Source: Variovorax paradoxus (GTDB lineage Bacteria; Pseudomonadota; Gammaproteobacteria; Burkholderiales; Burkholderiaceae_C). From it: a stretch of 64,000 nucleotides of DNA. The position numbers and the translations under genes are program-made. The notes beneath the pieces were generated by a model, which saw only the letters and a program-made list of their open reading frames with translations, did no database searches and had not been told where the DNA came from. Location of the stretch: contig NZ_CP102931.1 of the NCBI RefSeq assembly GCF_024734665.1, positions 3,532,001 to 3,596,000 of the forward strand, given 5' to 3'. Below, in pieces: positions 27,682 to 38,882 of this stretch; position 1 is the first letter of the stretch; each line of letters begins with the position of its first letter.

Positions 27682-27707
27682 TCACGATTAATTGAACTTT
27701 GCGTGAT
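27682..27707. promoter_or_regulatory. inverted repeat in the divergent promoter
   Basis: ATCACG and CGTGAT stand 14 bases apart (27682-27687 and 27702-27707) in the 98-bp region between the response-regulator gene and the cytochrome b gene. The sequence between is AT-rich. This is a candidate operator for the response regulator acting on both directions. There is only one copy, so support is weak. Confidence 0.35.
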
Positions 27708-27742
27708 GAATCGGCCATGGGGTGCGCCCAACAATCCGCCCC

Positions 27743-28383
27743 ATGAACAGCACAGCCATCGCCCCTCTCGCCCCGCAGGCCGATGCCCGCCACCCGATTC
27801 ATCCGCTGTGGATGCGCATCACGCACTGGCTCAACGCGCTGGCCGTGGTGATCCTGGTGACGAGCGGCTGGCGCATCTATGACGCGGCGCCGTTCTTCCC
27901 GTTCACCATCCCGACCGTGATCACGCTCGGCGGCTGGCTGGGCGGCGCACTGCAGTGGCACTTTGCGGCCATGTGGCTGCTGGTGTTCAACGGCCTCGTG
28001 TATCTGACCCTGAACATCGCCAGCGGCCGACTCTTCGCCAAGTTCTTCCCGGTGACGCCGCGCGGCATCTTGAACGATGCACTGGCTGCCCTGAAAGGCA
28101 AGCTCTCGCATGCCGACCCGCGCCACTACAACAGCGTGCAGAAGCTGGCCTACCTGTTCGTGATGCTCGACCTGATCGTGATCGTGCTGTCGGGCCTGGT
28201 GCTTTGGAAGTCGGTGCAGTTCGCCGTGCTGCGCGACCTGCTGGGCGGCTACGAGTTTGCGCGCCGCATCCACTTCTTTGCGATGGCCGCCATCGTCGCC
28301 TTCGTCGTCGTGCACCTCGTGATGGTGGCCCTGGTGCCCCGCACCCTCCTCACCATGATCCGCGGCCGTGTGCCAAAAGCCTG

Positions 28384-28384
<1 letters not shown>
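27743..28384 (+). CDS. cytochrome b561-type membrane subunit (YedZ1-like)
   Basis: Inner-membrane cytochrome b of 213 residues with about four spans. Likely haem-ligand histidines are in HPLWMRITHWLNAL, in the region QWHFAAMW and in RRIHFFAMAAIVAFVVVHLV. It resembles the b-type subunit of Ni/Fe-hydrogenase and of YedY-like molybdoenzymes and would pass electrons from quinol to a periplasmic enzyme. Its stop overlaps the molybdoenzyme start by one base (TGATG), so the two form one complex in all likelihood. It is not the six-helix MsrQ fold. Confidence 0.87.
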
Positions 28385-29175
<791 letters not shown>

Positions 29176-29280
29176 GGGGCCGCCACAGCCGCTCGACTGC
29201 CGAAGAAAGCGCGAGGCCCAGTTCACTGTAACCAGGCCGATCTTTGAAACGAAATCCAAACTCAACCCAGGAAGACTCCA

Positions 29281-29532
29281 ATGAACAAGCTCACTGCAAC
29301 CCTGCTCGCAACCTGCATGGCCTTCGCCGGCGCCTCGGCCTTCGCCGCGGACGAAATGGCGAAAGACGGCATGGCCAAGGACTCGATGTCCAAGGACGGC
29401 ATGAAGAAAGACTCGATGGCGAAGGACTCCATGTCGAAGGACGCCATGAAGAAGGATTCGATGGCCAAAGACTCGATGTCCAAGGACGCCATGAAGAAGG
29501 ACAGCATGAGCAAGGACGAGATGAAGAAGTAA
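29281..29532 (+). CDS. pentapeptide MXKDX repeat protein, secreted
   Basis: An 83-residue protein with a signal peptide ending AFA before ADEM. The mature part is almost wholly a pentapeptide repeat M-x-K-D-x with x mostly Ala, Ser, Gly or Lys, giving 12 methionines in about 61 residues. The family is known in Betaproteobacteria; in Azospira suillum a comparable methionine-rich peptide (MrpX) scavenges hypochlorite and is re-reduced by a YedY-type enzyme. Here it lies 105 bp after the YedY-like gene and 102 bp before msrA. The same role is likely but inferred. Confidence 0.9.
   Translation: MNKLTATLLATCMAFAGASAFAADEMAKDGMAKDSMSKDGMKKDSMAKDSMSKDAMKKDSMAKDSMSKDAMKKDSMSKDEMKK
29347..29529 (+). 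repeat. 15-bp tandem repeat encoding MXKDX
   Basis: Twelve degenerate 15-bp units of the type ATGTCCAAGGACGCC form the mature part of the small secreted protein. Units vary mainly at the codons for the two x positions. The repeat is coding and not a CRISPR or intergenic satellite. Confidence 0.88.
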
Positions 29533-29634
29533 GCAGAGCACCCCGCAAGCGCCATTGACGCCCGACAGATTCGGCGTCAATGTCGCGCCAACCGGTTATC
29601 CAGCCACTGAAATCCTGCCCCTCAAGGAACCCCC

Positions 29635-30336
29635 ATGAAATCCCTCGCACTCACCGCCGGCACGCTGGCTGCCGCCGCACTGGTCTGGCACGCGGTGCCT
29701 TCGTTCGCAGAAACCGCCCGCCGTGTGCCCGCGCCCATGGCCGACCTCGTGGCACCGCCGGCCGCAAAGACCGAAACCGCCGTATTCGCCGGCGGCTGTT
29801 TCTGGGGCGTGCAGGGTGTGTTCCAGCGGGTCAAGGGCGTGAGCAATGCCGTCTCGGGCTACGCCGGCGGCGACGCCAAGACGGCACGCTACGACGAAGT
29901 CGGCTCGGGCCGCACGGGCCATGCCGAATCGGTGCGCATCACCTACGACCCGCAGCAGGTCAGCTACGGCAAGCTGCTGCAGATCTACTTCTCGGTGGCG
30001 CACGACCCGACCGAACTCAACCGCCAGGGCCCGGACACCGGCACGCAGTACCGCTCCACAGTGTTCGCCGAAAACGCCGAACAGGCGCGCATCGCCACCG
30101 CCTACATCGCGCAGCTGAACCAGGCCAAGACCTTCGGCAAGCAGTTGGCCACCACGGTCGAGATGTCCAAACCCTTCTATGCGGCCGAGGACTATCACCA
30201 GGACTACCTGACGCTGCACCCGAGCCAGCCCTACATCGCGATCAACGACATGCCGAAGATCGACGACCTGAAGAAGCTGTTCCCGGAGATCTACAAGGCA
30301 ACGCCTTCGCTGGTGAAGGCGTCCAAGGCCGGCTGA
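29635..30336 (+). CDS. msrA: peptide-methionine (S)-S-oxide reductase, exported
   Basis: MsrA of 233 residues with an N-terminal signal peptide (cleavage about SFA-ET, residue 25), so it should work in the periplasm, unlike the cytosolic E. coli enzyme. The active-site motif GGCFWG contains catalytic Cys55. Other family blocks are VSGYAGGDAKTARYDEVGSGRTGHAE and DYHQDYL. No resolving cysteine follows near the C-terminus, so another thiol system must regenerate it. It is the last gene of the oxidant-repair set and would reduce the S-diastereomer of MetO in the MXKDX peptide or other exported proteins. Confidence 0.93.
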   Translation: MKSLALTAGTLAAAALVWHAVPSFAETARRVPAPMADLVAPPAAKTETAVFAGGCFWGVQGVFQRVKGVSNAVSGYAGGDAKTARYDEVGSGRTGHAESVRITYDPQQVSYGKLLQIYFSVAHDPTELNRQGPDTGTQYRSTVFAENAEQARIATAYIAQLNQAKTFGKQLATTVEMSKPFYAAEDYHQDYLTLHPSQPYIAINDMPKIDDLKKLFPEIYKATPSLVKASKAG

Positions 30337-30352
30337 TCGCCAACCTGCAGGC

Positions 30353-31651
30353 CTACAGCAGCTTCAGCCGCTTGGCCTGCTCGGTCAGCTTCGCCCGGAA
30401 GGCCGGATGCGCGATGCCGATGAGCTCGCGGGCCCGCTGCTTCGCCGACTTGCCTCGCAACTGGGCCACACCGTATTCGGTGACCACATAGTTGATGTCG
30501 TTCTTGCTCGTGCTCACATGCGTGCCCGGCGACAGCGAAGGCACGATGCGCGAGATGGTGTCGCCCTTGGCCGTCGAAGGCAGCACGATGAAGGCCTTGC
30601 CGCCACGCGAACGGTTAGCGGCGCGCACGAAGTCAGACTGCCCGCCCGTCCCCGAGTACGGCGCATGGCCCAGGCTCTCGGAGCCGCACTGCCCCAGCAG
30701 ATCGATCTGCATCGTCGCGTTGATTGCGATGAGGTTGTCGTTGAGCCCCGCCAGCGCCGGGTCGTTGGTGAAGTTCACCGGGTGCATCTCCAGCGCCGGG
30801 TTGCGGTCCATGAAGCGGTATAGCTTGCTCGAACCCAGCGCGAAGGTGGCGATCGACTTGCCCGGCAGGTAGTTCTTGCGCCGATTGGTCACGGCCCCGC
30901 TCTCCACCAGCGTGAGAATGCCGTCGCCGATCATCTCGGTGTGAATGCCCAGGTCGTGCTTGTGCGTGAGCTGCATCACCACTGCGTCGGGAATGCCTCC
31001 GTAGCCGATCTGCAGCGTCGAACCGTCGTCGATCAGGTCGGCCACATACTTGCCGATGGCTTCCTGCACCACCCCGATCTTCGGCAGGCCGACCTCCATC
31101 ACCGGCGCCTCGTTTTCCACCAGCGCAGCCACCTGCGAAATGTGCACATGGCAGGCACCATAGGCAAAAGGCACGTTCGGGTTCACCTCAAGCACCACGG
31201 CGCGCGCCTTGGCAACGGCGGCCATCGTGTAGTCGGCGCCCAGGCTCAGGGCGAAGTAGCCATGCGCGTCCATCGGCGAGGCCATGCTGAAGACCACGTC
31301 GGCCGGCATCTGCCCGCGCTCGATCTGCGCCGGAATCTCCGAGAAGTAGTTCGGCAGAAAGTCGATCCAGCCCTCCTGCCCGCCCGCGCGGGTGGCGCCG
31401 CCGAAGAACAGCGCGACGTGGCGCACATGCTCGACTGTCTCGGGGTCGATGTAGGCGTACTTGCGCATCGCAAGAATCTGCGCGACCTTCACGTCGCGGA
31501 AATCGCGGCGATGCTCCGACAGTGCCGTGAGCAGCGTGGGCGGCTCGCCGACTCCCGTCGGCACGACGATCATGTCGCCGTTGCGCACCTGGCGCACGGC
31601 GTCGGCTGCGGATGCCAGCTTCTGGTGGTACAGGTCCTGAGGGGTCGTCAT
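30353..31651 (-). CDS. acetyl-CoA hydrolase/transferase family protein
   Basis: Cytosolic CoA-transferase of 432 residues related to 4-hydroxybutyrate CoA-transferase (Cat2/AbfT). The catalytic Glu is probably in GIHTEMIGDGI; a glycine-rich segment GYGGIPDAV and the late block YVVTEYGVAQLRGKS are typical. It moves CoA between acetyl-CoA and a short acid. It converges with msrA and lies 8 bp after the aldolase gene in the same direction, though no pathway joins the two. The acceptor acid cannot be told. Confidence 0.88.
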   Translation of the reverse strand: MTTPQDLYHQKLASAADAVRQVRNGDMIVVPTGVGEPPTLLTALSEHRRDFRDVKVAQILAMRKYAYIDPETVEHVRHVALFFGGATRAGGQEGWIDFLPNYFSEIPAQIERGQMPADVVFSMASPMDAHGYFALSLGADYTMAAVAKARAVVLEVNPNVPFAYGACHVHISQVAALVENEAPVMEVGLPKIGVVQEAIGKYVADLIDDGSTLQIGYGGIPDAVVMQLTHKHDLGIHTEMIGDGILTLVESGAVTNRRKNYLPGKSIATFALGSSKLYRFMDRNPALEMHPVNFTNDPALAGLNDNLIAINATMQIDLLGQCGSESLGHAPYSGTGGQSDFVRAANRSRGGKAFIVLPSTAKGDTISRIVPSLSPGTHVSTSKNDINYVVTEYGVAQLRGKSAKQRARELIGIAHPAFRAKLTEQAKRLKLL

Positions 31652-31659
31652 GCGTGGCT

Positions 31660-32670
31660 CTATGCCTCTTTGTAGTCACCGCGACGCGCGGCCTGGTTGG
31701 CCCGGGTGCGGAGCACCAGCGCTTTTTGGGCAACAGACACGTTGGCGGCATCGCCCTTCCACGCATCGAGCGCGGGCTGCTGCACCGCGCGGGAGAACGA
31801 GAAGGCCAGCGCCCACGGCATGCGCGACTTGAACCGGATGTTCATTTCGTTCAGCCGGGCAGAAGCCAGCTGCGCCGACTGGCCGCCCGAGAGAAACGCC
31901 ACACCGGGAACGGCGGCGGGCACGGTGCGCAGCAGGCAGTTGACCGTGGCCTCCGCAACCGCCTCTACAGAATCCTGCACAACGGCCTTCTGCCCGGGCA
32001 GCACCATGTTCGGCTTCAGCAGCATGCCTTCGAGCAATACGCCCTGCGCGCGCAGTTCGGCGAAGGTCTTGTGCAGCACTTCTTCGGTCACTTCGGCGCA
32101 GCGCGCGAGCGAATGGCCGCCGTCCATCAACACCTCGGGCTCGACGATGGGCACCAGGCCGGCTTCCTGGCACAGCGCGGCGTAACGAGCGAGCGCGTGG
32201 GCGTTGACGCGAATGCAGGCGCGCGTCGGCAGGCCGTCGCCGATGGCGATCACGCCCCGCCACTTGGCAAAGCGCGCGCCCATGCCGGCATATTCAGCCA
32301 GACGTTCGCGCAGACCATCCAGCCCTTCGGTCACGGTCTCGCCGGGATGTCCGGCCAGCGGCTTCGCGCCCGTGTCGACCTTGATGCCGGGGATGATGCC
32401 CACGCTCTCCAGCGCCTTGGCAAACGGCTGACCCGCGTTCGTCTTCTGACGGATGGTCTCGTCGAACAGGATCGCGCCGCTGATGCTGTCGCCCAGCCCC
32501 GGCGCGGTGACGATCAGTTCACGCCAGTCACGCCGCGCCGCCTCGGTCTGCGGGATGCCCAGCGCCACAAAGCGCTTGTTGCAGGTGGCATTGCTCTCGT
32601 CCATCGCGAGCAAGCCCTTGTCGCCGGCGACGAGCGCGCGGGCGGTGTCGATCAGTGTCTGTGCGGTCAT
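31660..32670 (-). CDS. class I fructose-bisphosphate aldolase
   Basis: Schiff-base aldolase of 336 residues, cytosolic, cleaving fructose-1,6-bisphosphate into dihydroxyacetone phosphate and glyceraldehyde-3-phosphate. Typical segments are GLLAMDESNATCNKRF, the acidic EPEVLMDGGHS and the Schiff-base lysine in GMLLKPNMVLPG, followed by GVAFLSGGQS. This is the eukaryote-like class I type, less common in bacteria. The start MTAQTLIDTA follows a GAGG-containing leader. The gene appears monocistronic or joined to the CoA-transferase gene. Confidence 0.93.
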   Translation of the reverse strand: MTAQTLIDTARALVAGDKGLLAMDESNATCNKRFVALGIPQTEAARRDWRELIVTAPGLGDSISGAILFDETIRQKTNAGQPFAKALESVGIIPGIKVDTGAKPLAGHPGETVTEGLDGLRERLAEYAGMGARFAKWRGVIAIGDGLPTRACIRVNAHALARYAALCQEAGLVPIVEPEVLMDGGHSLARCAEVTEEVLHKTFAELRAQGVLLEGMLLKPNMVLPGQKAVVQDSVEAVAEATVNCLLRTVPAAVPGVAFLSGGQSAQLASARLNEMNIRFKSRMPWALAFSFSRAVQQPALDAWKGDAANVSVAQKALVLRTRANQAARRGDYKEA

Positions 32671-32843
32671 GGGTAGGTGCACCTCTCTGGCGGCCATCCT
32701 ACGCCCTCCCCGACGACTCGTTAACACCGCCAACCTGATCGCTGGCCGACTTGGTGTTTCAGCCAATGCAGCGCCCCGGGTCTTTGCCAAGCTGACGCCA
32801 GCGAGCAGTAATCTTCGCGCGTCGGGACAGAAAGGAAGTCTGA

Positions 32844-33407
32844 ATGGAACATGGTTCACGAAAGTGTCACGCGCGCCACGCCAAAGGGCCCGCGGTGCTG
32901 GCCGGGCTCGGGCTCGGGCTCGGGCTCGCCGCAGCCGTGTTCGGAACACCTTCCGCGTTCGCGGAGCTGGGTGGCGCTCCCACACTGGGTCCGGGCCAGC
33001 GCGTCGCCACAGAGTCACGCAAGGCGAGTGACCAAGCAACCGGCAGCGCAACGGCGGGAACCGCCACCAGCTGGAGCATGCGGGAAGTCACGCTGCCCGA
33101 CGGGTTGATCCAGCGCGAATACCTGACGAGCGACGGCACCGTGTTCGCGGTGGCGTGGCGCGGCTCGCACCGGCCGGAACTGTCGGTGCTGCTGGGCACG
33201 CGCTACGCCACACAGATGTCGCGCAACGCACGCGAGCTGCGCCAGCAAGGCAGGGGCTCTCACGCCACGACCTCGCAGATGGACGAGACATTCGCGGTGC
33301 GGGCCTCCGCGCACCAGCGCTCCTCGACGGGCGTTGCCTGGCTGCCCCGGATGCTGCCTCCAGGCCTCGACCCGAACACGCTGTCCATCCCGGAACAAGG
33401 CTCCTGA
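32844..33407 (+). CDS. DUF2844 domain protein, exported
   Basis: A 187-residue protein with a signal peptide that contains a Gly-Leu repeat and ends SAFA (about residue 40). The DUF2844 core includes VFAVAWRGSHRPELSVLLGTRY. The family is found in Burkholderiales almost always beside a DUF3443 gene, as here: the DUF3443 gene starts 36 bp downstream. The function is unknown; both products are exported, so a surface or periplasmic pair is likely. Confidence 0.85.
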   Translation: MEHGSRKCHARHAKGPAVLAGLGLGLGLAAAVFGTPSAFAELGGAPTLGPGQRVATESRKASDQATGSATAGTATSWSMREVTLPDGLIQREYLTSDGTVFAVAWRGSHRPELSVLLGTRYATQMSRNARELRQQGRGSHATTSQMDETFAVRASAHQRSSTGVAWLPRMLPPGLDPNTLSIPEQGS

Positions 33408-33442
33408 TCCTTTCAACCCGCTTGCAACCACACACCGTGCCC

Positions 33443-34792
33443 ATGGAACAACGACAAGCAGGCAACCGGCGCGTTGCCGGCGCCAGGACCTTGATTCTTC
33501 GAGCGGCTGTCGCGGCGGCATGCGCCGCGAGCCTGCTGGGACTCGTCGCCTGTGGTGGCGGCGGGGGCGGCGCAAGCAGCGGCGCCCTGCCGATCGGGCT
33601 GCTGCCCACCAGCAGTCCCGCATCGACTTCGGCACCGGCTTCCACACCGGCCCCTGCGACAACCTCGCAGAACTCGATGTCCCTCACCGTGTCGCACGGA
33701 ACCGATTCGAGCGGGGTCAACCTTCCGCAGGTCAGCGTGCAACTCTGCGCGCCGGGAACCGGCACATGCCAGACGATCGACAACGTGCTGGTCGACACCG
33801 GCTCCACGGGCGTGCGCATCGCTGCCGCGGCGCTCAGCTCGTCGATGCTTGCAGCTCTGCCACAGGAGACGGTGAACAGCACACCCCTGAATGCGTGCGA
33901 GCAGTTCCTGGACGGCTACACGTGGGGAACGATGCGGGTTGCCGACATCACGCTGGGGCCGAAGTCCGCGACGTCGCAACCGCTGCAGATCGTGGGAGAC
34001 CCGGCGTCTGGCACCGTGCCCAACGCGTGCTCGGACAACGGAACGCTGCAGGCCGAGAACACCCCCGCGGACCTGGGAACGAACGGCATCATCGGCGTGG
34101 CCGCCTTCCTGCAGGACTGCGGCTCGGCATGTGCGCAGAAGGCCATTGCGGCCACCTACTACGCCTGCCCGTCGGGAGGTCAGTGCCAGAACACGGCGGT
34201 GCCGGTCGCGATGCAATCGCAGAACGTCGTTGCCAACTTCGCGCAGGACAACAACGGGGTCGTGCTCGGCCTGCCGGCGATTTCCTCTGCGGGCCAGGGA
34301 GTCACCGTCGGCACGCTCTACTTCGGAGTAGCCACGCAATCCAACAACGCCATGAGCGGGGCGACGGTGCTGCAGACCAATCCGCGCACGCTCAGCGTCT
34401 CGGCCACCTACAAGAACACGAGTTTTCCCGACAGCTTTCTCGACAGCGGGTCGAACTTCTTCTTCCTCAACGATTCCACGATCACCCAGTGTCCGCAAAG
34501 CGGCAACTTCGCCGGTTTCTACTGCCCTGCCAGCACGCTGGACCTGAGCGCCAGTTTCACCGCCGCGGCAGGAGCGCCGTTGAGCCAGAGTTTCGCGGTT
34601 GCGAGCGCACAGTCGCTTTTCACAAGCAACCCGGGTGTGGTGGCGGTCAACAACATCGCCGCCACGAACTCGGGCAGCGGTACCATCGACTTTGGCCTTC
34701 CGTTCTTCTATGGCAGGCTGGTCGCCGTGCTCAACGAGGGGCAGTCAGCGCTGGGGCAGCCGGGGCCGTTCACGGCGCTGGCAACGCCCTGA
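33443..34792 (+). CDS. DUF3443 lipoprotein with aspartic-protease-like motifs
   Basis: Lipoprotein of 449 residues. The N-terminus carries basic residues, a hydrophobic stretch and a lipobox ending LVACGGGG, then a Ser/Thr/Pro/Ala spacer. Two segments look like the paired active sites of pepsin-type proteases: VLVDTGSTGVRIA and SFLDSGSNFFFL, about 220 residues apart. The intervening sequence holds several paired cysteines. DUF3443 has no assigned activity; the two D-[TS]-G-S motifs make a protease or a peptide-binding relic plausible. It is co-oriented with the DUF2844 gene. Confidence 0.85.
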   Translation: MEQRQAGNRRVAGARTLILRAAVAAACAASLLGLVACGGGGGGASSGALPIGLLPTSSPASTSAPASTPAPATTSQNSMSLTVSHGTDSSGVNLPQVSVQLCAPGTGTCQTIDNVLVDTGSTGVRIAAAALSSSMLAALPQETVNSTPLNACEQFLDGYTWGTMRVADITLGPKSATSQPLQIVGDPASGTVPNACSDNGTLQAENTPADLGTNGIIGVAAFLQDCGSACAQKAIAATYYACPSGGQCQNTAVPVAMQSQNVVANFAQDNNGVVLGLPAISSAGQGVTVGTLYFGVATQSNNAMSGATVLQTNPRTLSVSATYKNTSFPDSFLDSGSNFFFLNDSTITQCPQSGNFAGFYCPASTLDLSASFTAAAGAPLSQSFAVASAQSLFTSNPGVVAVNNIAATNSGSGTIDFGLPFFYGRLVAVLNEGQSALGQPGPFTALATP

Positions 34793-34804
34793 AAAGGGCC
34801 ATCG

Positions 34805-35977
34805 CTAGATCACATTCTTCTCGAGCAACGGCCTGTTCTCGAGGATTCGCGCGAACGACACCGGCGACAAGTCAAGGCTGCGGTACTCACCGAAGCGGAT
34901 CAGCTCCACCACACCGCGCCCCGCTGCCGGGCATTGCTGCAAGCCGTGGCCCGAGAAGCCGTTGGCGAAGTAGAGGTTGTCGCAATCCGGGTGCAGGCCG
35001 AGGATGGCGTTGTGGTCGAACACGTTCATCTCGTAGTAGCCCGCCCATGCGCCTGTCATGCGGATGGCTTCGAAGGCTGGCACGCGTTCGGCCAGTGACG
35101 GCCAGATGAAGCTGTCGAAGGCTTCGTACTCGACGTCGAGCGGCACGTCGTCGTGGTCCTGGTCTTCGGGCGGCGCGAAACCGCAGATGAACTGACGGCC
35201 CTCGGGGCGCAGCCAGATGCCGGAGGTGTCGATCACCAGCGGGCATCCGGGCAGCGTGTCGGGGCACGAGAAGCTGAACACGCTGCGGCGGCGGCCACGC
35301 ACGGGCAGGTCGATGCCGGCCCACTGCGCCACCTTCGCGGCCCATGCACCTGCGGCGTTGACGACCACATCGGCCTCCAACGTCTGGCCGTTGTCGAGCT
35401 GCACGCCGGTCACCGTTCGCCCATTGCGGCGCAAGCCCGTCGCATGCGCCTGTACATAGCGCACACCCTGCGAGGCGGCCTTCTTGCGAAAGGCCTGCAG
35501 CAGGCTGTAGCCGTCGTACCAGCCCTCGCCCGAGAGGCCCAGCGATGCAAGCGCCACACCCTCTGTCGATATCCACGGAAAGCGCGCCTTCAGCTCGTCG
35601 GGCGTCATCAGCGCAACATCCACCGCGTGCGCTTTCTGCATCGCATGGTTCTCGCGCAGCACGCCGACGCCGGCCGGCGAGGCGAGGTACAGGTAGCCGG
35701 GCTCGACCAGACCGATGTCGGGCACGTCGTCGCCCACGCGCAGGGTCTCGCCGAGATTGCGGAAAAAGTCGATGCCGTACAGCGACATCTCGATGTTGAT
35801 GGCGGTGGAAAACTGCTGGCGGATCGAGCTGGCCGACAGCGCCGACGAGGCCTGCTTGTACGAGAAATCGCGCTCGACCACTGTGACCTCGAAGGGCTCC
35901 TCTTCGGGGCTTCGGGTCAGGAAGTAGGCGATGGCGGAGCCGATGGCCCCGCCGCCGATGATCACCACACGACGCAT
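34805..35977 (-). CDS. FAD-dependent oxidoreductase, DadA/SoxB-like
   Basis: Amino-acid or amine oxidase of 390 residues in the DAO superfamily. The FAD-binding start is RRVVIIGGGAIGSAIAYFL; the late FAD contact reads NLYFANGFSGHGLQQCPAAG. Family members oxidise D-amino acids, glycine, sarcosine or related secondary amines in the cytoplasm. A divergent LysR-type regulator gene lies 48 bp away and presumably controlled it, but that gene is frameshifted. The exact substrate is not evident. Confidence 0.87.
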   Translation of the reverse strand: MRRVVIIGGGAIGSAIAYFLTRSPEEEPFEVTVVERDFSYKQASSALSASSIRQQFSTAINIEMSLYGIDFFRNLGETLRVGDDVPDIGLVEPGYLYLASPAGVGVLRENHAMQKAHAVDVALMTPDELKARFPWISTEGVALASLGLSGEGWYDGYSLLQAFRKKAASQGVRYVQAHATGLRRNGRTVTGVQLDNGQTLEADVVVNAAGAWAAKVAQWAGIDLPVRGRRRSVFSFSCPDTLPGCPLVIDTSGIWLRPEGRQFICGFAPPEDQDHDDVPLDVEYEAFDSFIWPSLAERVPAFEAIRMTGAWAGYYEMNVFDHNAILGLHPDCDNLYFANGFSGHGLQQCPAAGRGVVELIRFGEYRSLDLSPVSFARILENRPLLEKNVI

Positions 35978-36025
35978 GAAATGCCTTTCTTCGTTGCTCG
36001 CCCACACACACGCAGAATAGCGCCG

Positions 36026-36914
36026 ATGAGAAAAGACATTCCCAACCTCGGCGCGCTGCAGGCCTTCGAGGCCTCGGCGCGGCTGGGCAGCTTCACCCGC
36101 GCGGCAACCGAGCTGGCGCTGACGCAAAGCGCCGTCGGCCGGCAGGTGGCCATGCTCGAACAGCGGCTCGGCGTGCCGTTGTTCTCGCGCGTGCGGCGCC
36201 GGCTCACGCTGACCGACGTGGGCCGCGAATACGCGGCACGCATCCGCCGCCACCTCGACCAGATCCGCCGCGACACGCTGGAGATCAGCGCCGGCCACGA
36301 GATGGGCTTTGTGCTGGAGCTGGCGGTGGTACCACCTTTGCCACGCAGTGGCTGATACCGCGGCTGCCGGAGTTCAGCCTGCTGCATCCGAACATCACGG
36401 TGAACCTGTCGGCGCGCTCGCAGCCCTTCTCTTTTCAGGAAAACGCGTACGACGCGGCCATCTACTTCGGCGACCAGTTCTGGCCAAACACCCGCGGCGG
36501 GCTGATCTTTGCCGAGGGCGAGATGGTGCCGATCTGCAGCCCCGCGTTCCGCGATGCGCACGGGCCGTGGGACGAAGCCGGCTTCGAGCAATGCCGCCAC
36601 GTGCACCTGAGCACACGCGCCCATGCGTGGCGCGACTGGTATGCGCAGCAGGGCTGGGAATACACGGTGCACGCATCGCGCGGGCCGCGCTATGAACTGT
36701 TCACCATGGTCGTCGCAGCCACGGCGGCCGGCATGGGCGTGGGCCTGGCGCCGCGCATCCTGATCGAACACGAGTTGCGCGCCGGCGAACTCGTGATTCC
36801 GGTGGACCGGCACCTCGACGTACGCCAGGGCTACTACTTCGCGTACCCCGAAGGCCGGCCGGCCTCCGGGGCGCTCGAGCACTTCAAGCGGTGGGTGCTC
36901 GGGCTGACGCCGGC

Positions 36915-36918
<4 letters not shown>
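36026..36918 (+). pseudogene. LysR-family regulator (GcvA-like), frameshifted
   Basis: Two reading frames together make a normal LysR protein of about 297 residues. The first (36026-36355) gives the winged-helix domain from MRKDIPNLGALQAFE and stops at LELAVVP plus a few foreign residues. The second resumes VNLSARSQPFSFQENAY through to the stop at 36918 with a good effector-binding domain. The break is near 36331-36335, where one base is missing between the codons for V-P and T-F. It may be a real mutation or a sequencing or assembly error. It overlaps the aldo/keto reductase gene convergently by 4 bp. Confidence 0.85.
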
Positions 36919-37943
<1,025 letters not shown>

Positions 37944-38117
37944 AGTGGTACTCCTTGGTGTTTGCGGATTCGGGAAAAAAGAAAACCGGCAAGCCGAACA
38001 GCCCTGCCGCGCGGCCATTGTTGGACGGAGCGTTGAACCATGCGGGCGGGCGGGCTTTGTTGAAGCCGGCCACAAGTGGTTGACAAAGCCGCCACGAAAC
38101 TCTCTTTTTCGGTCAGT

Positions 38118-38216
38118 AGCATGCGCCGCGAGGTTGTGACCCGTGTCGTGCATAGATGCGCGGACACGCCTCGCGAAGTGTCAGCAACCAATCAAAAATC
38201 TTCAGGGAGAAACCAC
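38118..38216 (+). repeat. conserved 5' leader of amidase module, copy 2
   Basis: This stretch matches 9554-9651 in opposite orientation and ends at the amidase ATG. It holds the frame MRREVVTRVVHRCADTPRE, which is open into the amidase in this copy (96 bp, 32 codons). Just upstream is a TTGACA hexamer (38080-38085) that could serve as a -35 element with a poor -10 about 17 bases later. Confidence 0.7.
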
Positions 38217-38882
38217 ATGCTTGTCGAAGTCGACAAACACGGAATGATCAATCACGCAAGGGTCAGGCATGCTCGCAGCCCTCAGATCGAACGAGGAAAA
38301 AGGGCCGGAGCGATCACCGGCATCGTCGTGCATCAGACCGATGCCGATACCCTGGCATCCTCATTGAACAGCTACAAGAACTCTAAGGCGAACGGAGCGC
38401 ACTTTCTAATCGACAAGGATGGGACGATCTACCAGACGGCGGCGATCTATCAGCGGACGAATCATGTGGGGCCATTGAAGGCAAGATGCCTGGTGATGAA
38501 AATGTGCAAGCCGCAAGACTTTCCAAGGAAGGCGGGTGCGATGGCGATGCATCGGATCGAGATGCAAAAGACTCCCGGTGATCGCTATCCGGGCAACATG
38601 GAGTCCATAGGGATCGAGATGGTTGGCAGGGCGAGACTGCCGGCAGGATTCAAGCCGATCCGCGAAGAACAAAACTGGTCCCACGACAGATTGCGAGGCG
38701 AGTACGGCATATTCGATACGCCGACTGCTGCGCAGAATCAAGCACTCTCGTGGCTTGTCAGCGTGCTTGAAGATTCGATTCAGGTGCCTCGAGGCGAGGT
38801 ATTCCGCCATCCCGTGGTCAGCAGCAAGAACAAAACCGAAGCCCAAGGCGCGAACTGGAATCTGCCTTTGCCGAAGCCATGA
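38217..38882 (+). CDS. Amidase_2 / PGRP-like N-acetylmuramoyl-L-alanine amidase (module 2); candidate toxin
   Basis: A 221-residue predicted zinc amidase, about 78% identical by my count to that at 8888-9553. Family residues are His39 in VVHQTD, the NGAHFLIDKDGTIYQ strand, His82 in NHVG, Glu133 in SIGIEMVG and His198 in VFRHPVVSSKN with Lys204 and Glu208. It would release stem peptides from peptidoglycan. There is no signal peptide, so the enzyme must be delivered by a secretion machine, by lysis, or act inside the cell. Divergence from copy 1 is concentrated in the region 140-205, while the active-site strands are nearly fixed. The stop overlaps the next gene by ATGA. An alternative upstream start in frame at 38121 would add 32 residues. 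Confidence 0.85.
   Translation: MLVEVDKHGMINHARVRHARSPQIERGKRAGAITGIVVHQTDADTLASSLNSYKNSKANGAHFLIDKDGTIYQTAAIYQRTNHVGPLKARCLVMKMCKPQDFPRKAGAMAMHRIEMQKTPGDRYPGNMESIGIEMVGRARLPAGFKPIREEQNWSHDRLRGEYGIFDTPTAAQNQALSWLVSVLEDSIQVPRGEVFRHPVVSSKNKTEAQGANWNLPLPKP

Noticed and set aside
29347..29529. 15-bp repeats as a possible intergenic satellite
   Set aside because: The repeats are in frame after a signal peptide and match the known MXKDX protein family.
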